A stretch of 10,795 nt of DNA from Rickettsiales bacterium. GTDB taxonomy: Bacteria; Pseudomonadota; Alphaproteobacteria; Rs-D84. Under the pieces are notes generated by a model. The model was not told the DNA's origin. It saw nothing but the letters and a program-made list of their open reading frames with translations, and did not search any database. Each line of letters starts with the position of its first letter. Within the stretch, counting starts at the first letter, position 1. The stretch is from positions 1 through 10,795 of the forward strand of contig JAISGC010000081.1 of assembly GCA_031263295.1 (NCBI GenBank). Direction: 5' to 3'. This document shows positions 6,496 to 10,795 of this stretch, one piece after another. The translations under genes were made by a program, and so were the position numbers.

Positions 6496-7323
6496 TTAAA
6501 TGATGTCGCGGCCTTTTGCGGCCGAGAGCCGCATCGCGGCGTTTTTCGCCTCGGTCATTTCCATAACCTTTAATGTCGCCAGATATTTTTGCAGCCACGA
6601 GTTCAATTTCGTCTTGTCCGCGGGCGCGGTGAAAACGACCGAGCTGATTTCGCCGAGCCTTATGCCGCCGGACGATTTTTTCGCGTCCGCGGCCGGCTTC
6701 GCGGCCAGCATTTCGTAATATTTTTCAAGGTCGGTCTGCTGCAAGGAATCCGATTTCAACACGCGCGGGCTGTGCTTTTCTTGCAGCCCAAGTTTCGGAA
6801 ACGCCGCGTGCAAATCATTTGCGAAATCGCGATAGGCCGATTCAATTCGACTCGGCTCCAACAGCGGCTTTATGTGATCGACATCGATGCCGAGGCCCGC
6901 CGCAATCGGATATACACGCAGATGGCCGCCGGGCGCGAGGCCCAAAATCGCCTTGGCGTAAAACTTCTTCACCTGGATTTCGGTATAGGAATAATGCGGC
7001 AGGGAATAGAGCGCCCAGACCTCGTCGTCCTGATCTTTCCACCCGTCGTAATCGAAGAAGTTTTCGCGTATCAATGTTTGGCGCGGATTGTCCTGGGGCG
7101 GAGCGAACGGGTCGATGTTCACGACCGCCGTTGGAAATATTCCGTTCTCTTCCAGCTGGGTCAGAACCGGAGACGCGCCGCCGCCGATAAGCTTTATGCT
7201 TTTTCCCGCGAGCGCGCTCATATCGCCGCGGGTCAATCCGAATCCGGCCGCATACATCGACACCGCGCGATGATTTTTCGTCTTGGTCTGATACGCGGAT
7301 TCAAGCTGCTGGCTGGCGTCCAT
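6496..7323 (-). CDS. Rossmann-fold, methyltransferase-like protein
   Basis: The 275-residue protein looks like a class I SAM-binding fold with divergent motifs. Residues 43-51 (IKLIGGGAS) match strand 1 and its glycine loop, V68-D71 (VNID) matches strand 2 ending in an acidic residue, EVWALYSLPHYS (101-112) fits strand 4, and LAPGGHLRVYP (about 119-129) is the common post-strand-4 helix/strand-5 sequence. No substrate motif is recognised, and the C-terminal third is helical and lysine-rich. It is the second gene of an operon: its ATG lies 3 nt after the stop of the nucleotidyltransferase gene, and the GGA in that gene's last codon serves as Shine-Dalgarno. The pairing suggests modification of a surface glycan or lipid precursor, which is inference only. 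Confidence 0.6.
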   Translation of the reverse strand: MDASQQLESAYQTKTKNHRAVSMYAAGFGLTRGDMSALAGKSIKLIGGGASPVLTQLEENGIFPTAVVNIDPFAPPQDNPRQTLIRENFFDYDGWKDQDDEVWALYSLPHYSYTEIQVKKFYAKAILGLAPGGHLRVYPIAAGLGIDVDHIKPLLEPSRIESAYRDFANDLHAAFPKLGLQEKHSPRVLKSDSLQQTDLEKYYEMLAAKPAADAKKSSGGIRLGEISSVVFTAPADKTKLNSWLQKYLATLKVMEMTEAKNAAMRLSAAKGRDII

Positions 7324-7326
7324 AAA

Positions 7327-8244
7327 TCATCCTTTCATAGAAGCATTTATCGAATCGGGATAGTCGCCCGCGGCGGTCAGCGCGCGGAGGCGCTCCACCA
7401 CGCCGGGCCGGTCCTCGGCGTATGTGACGCCGAACCATTCGGAATCGGTCCCGATGCATCTGACCTTTGCGGCGCCGCTGTTTATAAGATGGTCGACCAT
7501 CAGCGGAATAAAGAACTCGGACTTCGGATCGTCGATTGACTGGGGCAGGAAAACGGCGCGGAAATATTTTTCCGAATGCTCGAAGTAATCGGGCGTGAAG
7601 CCCCATGCGTTCATAGACACGACCGCATTTTCATCCAAAGGATGCGCCCTGCCCTCGGCGTCCGTAAATTGAATCCGATCGCCTGCGCGCTCGACGCCTT
7701 TTCTCTCGACGACGCCGGTCAAAAATCCGTCCGCGCCGACCGAGCAGACACCGCGCGACACCTGACCCGTTTCGGACAGAGTGTTGCCCAACTTGAAGCC
7801 AATCATACAATAGTCGCCGCCCTTCAAGTCGCCCGCCAGAAAATCGTGCGCTTTCTTGAATGTGTCGAAGCCGTAAAAGTCATCGGCGTTTATCACGAAG
7901 AACGGCTCTTTGATAACGCCCGCGCCCATCATAACCGCGTGGTTCGTGCCCCATGGCTTTTCGCGCGAAGGCGGCGCCCGAAAGCCATCCGGCAATGCGT
8001 CGATTGATTGAAAGACGACATCGGTCGCGATGCGGTCTTTGTATTTGGACAAGACCTTGTCGCGGAAGTCGGTCTCGAAATCCTTTCTGATGACGAAGAC
8101 TATTTTGCCGAACCCGGCCTTTATCGCGTCATAGACGGAATAATCCATAATCGTTTCTCCGCCCGGCCCGACGCCGTCCAGCTGCTTCAATCCGCCGTAT
8201 CTCGATCCCATTCCGGCCGCCAGGATAAATAATGTCGGTTTCAT
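7327..8244 (-). CDS. Sugar-phosphate nucleotidyltransferase family protein
   Basis: This 305-residue cytoplasmic protein has the GT-A-like pyrophosphorylase signature near its start: LAAGMGSRYGGLKQ (residues 8-21), with the G-rich loop, R15 and K20 for nucleotide and phosphate binding. KPWGTNHAVM (96-105) matches the GT loop that holds the base and NADDFYG (119-125) matches the metal-binding acidic motif. SMNAWGF (210-216) lies where the sugar-binding loop is expected. The family makes NDP-sugars from sugar-1-phosphates; this member is more divergent than RmlA or GalU, so the sugar is not assigned. The start at 8244 has a Shine-Dalgarno (AAAGGA, 8 nt upstream with its 3' end 5 nt from ATG) and lies below a promoter at 8267-8295. 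A 17-codon in-frame upstream extension starts before this promoter's -10 box and is rejected. Confidence 0.8.
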   Translation of the reverse strand: MKPTLFILAAGMGSRYGGLKQLDGVGPGGETIMDYSVYDAIKAGFGKIVFVIRKDFETDFRDKVLSKYKDRIATDVVFQSIDALPDGFRAPPSREKPWGTNHAVMMGAGVIKEPFFVINADDFYGFDTFKKAHDFLAGDLKGGDYCMIGFKLGNTLSETGQVSRGVCSVGADGFLTGVVERKGVERAGDRIQFTDAEGRAHPLDENAVVSMNAWGFTPDYFEHSEKYFRAVFLPQSIDDPKSEFFIPLMVDHLINSGAAKVRCIGTDSEWFGVTYAEDRPGVVERLRALTAAGDYPDSINASMKG

Positions 8245-8266
8245 TTCCGTCCTTTCGGTTTCGGAG

Positions 8267-8295
8267 ATTTTATCAGCAAACACCCGGGGATTCAA
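8267..8295 (-). promoter_or_regulatory. Sigma-70 promoter of the nucleotidyltransferase operon
   Basis: On the minus strand TTGAAT (8290-8295) and TAAAAT (8267-8272) are separated by 17 bp. The start is near 8260, leaving a leader of about 16 nt with a Shine-Dalgarno. Confidence 0.6.
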
Positions 8296-8358
8296 GCGGA
8301 TTTAAGGGATTTATATGGATAAGTACGCAAACAGCCAAATCCGCATATTTCCAGCAAC

Positions 8359-8450
8359 ACCCGCAGAAGTCTGCAAAAATATGGCTGTAATCTACCAAAC
8401 TGTAATGTAAATGCTTGGGTTGTAATGCTAACTGAAAATCCGCCATTTCT
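8359..8450 (+). repeat. Left inverted repeat flanking the T-box/AspS2 unit
   Basis: This 92-bp segment is the reverse complement of 10105-10196 with 80 matches, 12 mismatches and no gaps by hand alignment. The first 36 bp, from ACCCGCAGAAGTCTGC onward, are identical, as are the last 17 bp, ending AAATCCGCCATTTCT. Weaker similarity may continue outward to about 8346. The segment contains three TGTAAT motifs (8386, 8401, 8421) and a small GCAGA/TCTGC palindrome (8363-8374). It lies directly upstream of the T-box promoter and is non-coding. Confidence 0.9.
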
Positions 8451-8466
8451 AATATTGATTTTTGTA

Positions 8467-8494
8467 TTGATTTTTGCAAAAAATAATTTATAAT
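8467..8494 (+). promoter_or_regulatory. Sigma-70 promoter of the T-box leader
   Basis: A TTGATT -35 box (8467-8472) and a perfect TATAAT -10 box (8489-8494) are separated by 16 bp. Transcription should begin near 8501, giving a leader of about 257 nt, a normal size for a T-box. Confidence 0.75.
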
Positions 8495-8500
8495 CATAAA

Positions 8501-8757
8501 CACAAAGCCGACGAGGCGCTAACAACGCTTAGGCGAAAGAAGAACGGCGGCGGACCGAATCCGCGCCTATTAGACCTTTCCGGGTATGCCCGTCACAGCA
8601 GAAAGTCTCTTTAACGGACCCTGGTTCGGCGAGAGATAAAAGGCGACAATGGCGACATTGCCGCAAAGCAAGGTGGCACCGCGCCACGCTATCGCAATGA
8701 TATGCGCTGCGTCCTTGTGTTCTGATATAATATGCAAAACACAAAGGAGGCAAAAAA
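8501..8757 (+). ncRNA. T-box riboswitch (tRNA-sensing leader), probably translational
   Basis: The canonical T-box element AAGGTGGCACCGCG lies at 8670-8683, upstream of an aminoacyl-tRNA synthetase gene. Its bulge TGGC (8674-8677) would pair with a tRNA end GCCA, i.e. discriminator G73, as in tRNA-Asp and tRNA-Asn. The antiterminator forms from CAAGG (8669-8673) with CCTTG (8713-8717) and GCGC (8681-8684) with GCGT (8709-8712), flanking the 7-nt bulge. Before it, stem III is CAATG/CATTG (8647-8660) with a GCGA loop. A stem I base is plausible as GCCGA (8507-8511) with TCGGC (8626-8630), so there would be no separate stem II, as in glyQS leaders. No U-tract follows. Instead TCCTTGTGTT (8712-8721) can pair with the Shine-Dalgarno region 8738-8748 with one bulged A, which excludes the antiterminator. 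Uncharged tRNA should therefore free the ribosome site. The specifier codon is uncertain (AAC 8613-8615 or GAC 8617-8619). Confidence 0.9.
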
Positions 8758-10083
8758 ATGATACTCAGAACGCATATCGCCGAAATCCCAACCAAGATAG
8801 GCAAAAAAGTAAAGATAGCCGGGCATGCCCAGGTTGTTCGCGCGCAGTCTGGCGTCGCGTTCATAATCCTGCGCGATATAACCGGCGTCATCCAATGTGT
8901 AATCGGGAAAGAAAATCCCGAATTCGAGTTGGCGAAAACCATAACGACAGAGTCCGTTATTCAAATCACGGGAACAGTTGTTGAAACCAAAGTGACCACA
9001 AGTACTCCGAATGGCGTAGAAGTTCAGATTGAAACCCTGAAAACTATGTCTTTGGCCGAACCATTGCCAATACCCGTTGTTGAAAAAGGCGATATGGAAG
9101 TTTCAGACGAAAAACGACAGGACTGGCGATATTTGATTCTGCGCCGCGAGCGTGACGCGACTATTATGAAAGCTTTGTCCGCATTGAACCACGGATATCA
9201 CGAAGCATTAGTGCAAGAAGGATTTTTAGAAATTCATTCGCCGAAACTTATGGGCTCGGCCAGTGAAGCGCACCTAAAATTATTCCATTTGGATTACTTT
9301 GGGGATACGGCATACTTGGCGCAAAGCCCGCAATTATTCAAACAAATGGCGATTGCTTCCGGATTGGAACGCGTCTTTGAAGTCGGCCCGGTATTTCGCG
9401 CGAACCCCGCGTTCACCACGCGGCATCATACGGAATACACCAGTTATGACATGGAAATGGGATATATAGAAAGCTTTGACGAAGTTATGGAAGTATTGGA
9501 AAAAACGGTTGCTTATATTTTGACCAGCATAAAGAAATCTGTCGGCAAGGATATAAGAAAACATTTTGGCATTTCCGAATTTCAATTGAAAAAGCCAATC
9601 CCACGATTGACCATGCACCAAGCGAAAGAAATCTTGCGTGCGCGCGGCATAGCGTCGGCGAAAGCGGACCTTTCCACCGAAGAAGAAAAAGCCGTCGGTG
9701 AGTATGTCAAAGAAAAGCTGGACAGCGATTTCGTATTCATTACGGAATTTCCTTGGTCGTCGCGGCCTTTCTATCACAAGAAGAGCATCGGTTCCGATAC
9801 CGGCGAACCGATATCCGTCAGCGCGGACTTGATTTATAAAGGTCTTGAAATTACGACTTTGGCGCAGCGCGAAGAAGATTATAAAACTTTGTGCGCCCAG
9901 GTCGCAGAAAAAGGTCTGAAACAGGAAGGTTTGCAATGGTATCTTGATTGCTTCCGATTTGGAATGCCGCCGCACGGCGGGTTCGGAATGGGCGGCGGGC
10001 GTCTGATAAAACAATTATTGGATTTGCCGACTGTCCGCGATTCAGACTTTCTGTATCGTGGCCCGAACAGATTAACACCATAA
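8758..10083 (+). CDS. aspS: Archaeal-type aspartyl-tRNA synthetase (AspS2-like, possibly non-discriminating)
   Basis: The 441-residue class IIb synthetase joins aspartate to tRNA-Asp, and if non-discriminating also to tRNA-Asn for later amidation by GatCAB. An OB-fold anticodon-binding domain covers about residues 1-105. The catalytic domain has motif 1 around 156-164 (FLEIHSPKL), the QSPQLFKQ segment (189-196), motif 2 (FEVGPVFRA, 207-215, with R214; then RHHTEYTSYDMEM, 222-234), and RPFY (346-349), which favours AspRS over AsnRS (the latter usually has KAFY here). The end RGPNRLTP is typical. The length matches the compact archaeal/AspS2 type without the large insertion of E. coli AspS. Motif 3 reads GFGMGGGR, with glycine at 424 where Glu/Asp is usual before R425. 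A very strong Shine-Dalgarno (AAAGGAGG, 8743-8750) sits 7 nt before the ATG. The gene is single, controlled by the T-box and ended by an intrinsic terminator. AsnS-like specificity cannot be excluded. Confidence 0.85.
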   Translation: MILRTHIAEIPTKIGKKVKIAGHAQVVRAQSGVAFIILRDITGVIQCVIGKENPEFELAKTITTESVIQITGTVVETKVTTSTPNGVEVQIETLKTMSLAEPLPIPVVEKGDMEVSDEKRQDWRYLILRRERDATIMKALSALNHGYHEALVQEGFLEIHSPKLMGSASEAHLKLFHLDYFGDTAYLAQSPQLFKQMAIASGLERVFEVGPVFRANPAFTTRHHTEYTSYDMEMGYIESFDEVMEVLEKTVAYILTSIKKSVGKDIRKHFGISEFQLKKPIPRLTMHQAKEILRARGIASAKADLSTEEEKAVGEYVKEKLDSDFVFITEFPWSSRPFYHKKSIGSDTGEPISVSADLIYKGLEITTLAQREEDYKTLCAQVAEKGLKQEGLQWYLDCFRFGMPPHGGFGMGGGRLIKQLLDLPTVRDSDFLYRGPNRLTP

Positions 10084-10096
10084 CACTAAACATAAG

Positions 10097-10120
10097 AATC
10101 CGCCAGAAATGGCGGATTTT
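10097..10120 (+). terminator. Intrinsic terminator of the aspS2-like gene
   Basis: AATCCGCC (10097-10104) pairs with GGCGGATT (10111-10118) around AGAAAT, with a short TTTT at 10117-10120. It starts 14 nt after the stop codon. Its loop and 3' arm are the inner end of the right inverted repeat. Confidence 0.8.
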
Positions 10121-10196
10121 CAATTAATATTACATGTCGTACATTTACATCACAGTTAAGTAGATTACAGCCATATTTTTGCAGACTTCTGCGGGT
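10105..10196 (-). repeat. Right inverted repeat flanking the T-box/AspS2 unit
   Basis: This is the inverted copy of 8359-8450 (80/92 identical, no gaps). The reverse-complement reading keeps the ACCCGCAGAAGTCTGC outer end and the AAATCCGCCATTTCT inner end, with divergence concentrated in the middle (about 10121-10160). TGTAAT-type motifs recur. Its inner end supplies the terminator's 3' arm. It is non-coding. Confidence 0.9.
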
Positions 10197-10291
10197 ATTG
10201 TAAGAAATTCCACAGATGCTGGCGGCTGGATGTTGATTTTAGATGTAAGCGTAGCGAATCGTATAAGTGCCGGATTTAACAAGCGCCTTTT

Positions 10292-10319
10292 TTGCTTTCG
10301 CCTGAAATGATGGTATAAT
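10292..10319 (+). promoter_or_regulatory. Sigma-70 promoter of the partial gene at the window end
   Basis: A TTGCTT -35 box (10292-10297) and a TATAAT -10 box (10314-10319) are separated by 16 bp. The start is near 10326, giving a leader of about 22 nt with a Shine-Dalgarno (AAAGGG, 10336-10341). Confidence 0.7.
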
Positions 10320-10347
10320 TTTATCGACAATAATTAAAGGGTTGAAA

Positions 10348-10795
10348 ATGAAAGACGAATTGGCCGGATTGGACGAGAAGACAAAAAACTGGATGGTCGA
10401 ACACGGCTTTCCCCTGACGCTTCGGGGAGCCGCCGACGCGCATCTGGCCATAGAGAAGGCGCGTATGGATGCGGCGCTCGCGAAGGAGACGCGCGCTATG
10501 GACGCCCGGGCCGCGGCGCGCGATAAGGCCCACAATGAAGAAATGGCGCGCATAAAAGCGCGGGGAGACAAAAATATTCGGGATATTTTGGACAAGGCGG
10601 AGCAAAAGAAATCCGAAGCGTTTCTGACGGCGATAAAAAAGGCCGACGCGCTGATAGAATCCTTGGGCGAAAAGCCGGACCCTTTCAAGACAAAACTGGA
10701 CCTGCATATGATCGCCCCGCTGATGGCGATAAAGGAGTTCAACGATTATGTGAACAAGGAGCTGGTCAAAAAAGGCATCCGCGGCGGTTCATTAT
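10348..10795 (+). CDS. Partial gene for a charged helical (coiled-coil) protein
   Basis: An open frame of 149 codons runs from the ATG at 10348 to the window edge without a stop. The protein starts MKDELAGLDEKTKNW and has no signal peptide or membrane segment, so it is probably cytoplasmic. Residues about 30-110 are a continuous Ala/Lys/Glu/Arg-rich stretch (for example KARMDAALAKETRAMDARA) likely to form a long helix or coiled coil. A less charged part follows (KLDLHMIAPLMAIKEFNDYV). Third-position G/C bias matches the host genome, unlike the adjacent synthetase. A promoter and a Shine-Dalgarno support the start. The family is not recognised. Confidence 0.75.
   Translation, partial: MKDELAGLDEKTKNWMVEHGFPLTLRGAADAHLAIEKARMDAALAKETRAMDARAAARDKAHNEEMARIKARGDKNIRDILDKAEQKKSEAFLTAIKKADALIESLGEKPDPFKTKLDLHMIAPLMAIKEFNDYVNKELVKKGIRGGSL

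Larger units (their letters stand above)
8359..10196. mobile_element. Putative IR-bounded cassette carrying T-box and aspS2-like gene
   Basis: The unit between the two 92-bp inverted repeats contains a promoter, T-box leader, one aminoacyl-tRNA synthetase gene and its terminator, and nothing else. Codon usage is more AT-ending than in the neighbours, and the Shine-Dalgarno is far stronger. T-box regulation is uncommon in Gram-negative bacteria. Together this suggests horizontal acquisition of a complete regulated unit. No transposase or recombinase is encoded, so movement would need help in trans. I could not identify a target-site duplication. Alternatively, the repeats may be two independent copies of a dispersed repeat. 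Confidence 0.4.

Noticed and set aside
8273..8525. Minus-strand open frames of 76-77 residues across the left inverted repeat
   Set aside because: They overlap the repeat and the T-box promoter, have no Shine-Dalgarno or recognisable motif, and their composition reflects non-coding AT-rich DNA.
8726..8731. A second TATAAT within the T-box leader as an internal promoter
   Set aside because: No acceptable -35 box lies 16-18 bp upstream, and the bases form the loop of the predicted Shine-Dalgarno-sequestering hairpin.
8529..8964. Minus-strand frames opposite the T-box and the start of the synthetase gene
   Set aside because: They are antisense to a structured leader and a confidently assigned gene and show no protein family features.
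10197..10291. Possible gene or terminator between the right repeat and the last promoter
   Set aside because: No convincing open frame or stem with a U-tract was found. The T-run near 10288-10293 lacks a preceding hairpin and overlaps the -35 box.
1..10795. CRISPR array, tRNA genes or transposase gene
   Set aside because: No regularly spaced direct repeats, no tRNA-like cloverleaf with a TTCGA arm, and no transposase or integrase motif was seen on either strand.

Overview
The window reads as chromosomal DNA of a Gram-negative bacterium. It encodes a lipobox lipoprotein, two exported proteins with classical signal peptides, and densely packed genes with a strong bias for G/C at third codon positions. 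Near-consensus sigma-70 promoters (TTGNNN / TATAAT, 16-17 bp spacer) precede most transcription units, and GC-rich palindromes fill the gaps. An uncultured, possibly host-associated alphaproteobacterium would fit, but this is inference from style only: no rRNA or unambiguous marker gene is present.

Layout. (1) 1-1734, minus strand: tsaB (tRNA t6A biosynthesis) overlaps a preceding MFS-type transporter by ATGA, with a promoter directly before the transporter. (2) 1746-1803: a 58-bp near-perfect palindrome. (3) 1809-2415, minus: a membrane-anchored SAM methyltransferase with its own promoter. (4) 2412-4051, minus: two overlapping genes for exported proteins of unknown function, one cysteine- and proline-rich and one built around four glycine-zipper segments. 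(5) 4052-4358: a heavily folded divergent intergenic region, then a small lipoprotein gene (plus) and a double hairpin. (6) 4881-5840, plus: a Trm11/UPF0020-like RNA methyltransferase, convergent with (7) 5852-6448, minus: a Nudix hydrolase. (8) 6496-8295, minus: a two-gene operon of a sugar-nucleotidyltransferase-like protein and a Rossmann/methyltransferase-like protein. (9) 8359-10196: the most distinctive segment. (10) 10292-end, plus: promoter and 5' part of a helical, charged protein that runs off the window.

The 8359-10196 segment is a self-contained unit: sigma-70 promoter, T-box leader with the canonical AAGGTGGCACCGCG element, an archaeal-type (AspS2-like) aspartyl-tRNA synthetase gene, and an intrinsic terminator. 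It is bracketed by two gapless 92-bp inverted repeats that are 80/92 identical by hand alignment. The gene uses more AT-ending codons and a much stronger Shine-Dalgarno sequence than its neighbours. The T-box has no U-tract terminator. Instead, its antiterminator 3' strand (CCTTG) can alternatively pair with the Shine-Dalgarno region, which predicts a translational T-box. T-boxes are typical of Firmicutes and Actinobacteria and rare in Proteobacteria, so the unit looks horizontally acquired, perhaps as a mobilisable cassette with long terminal inverted repeats.

A second theme is leaderless expression. The transporter/tsaB operon, the anchored methyltransferase and the Nudix gene have -10 boxes only 6-9 nt from the ATG and no Shine-Dalgarno, whereas other genes have ordinary leaders.
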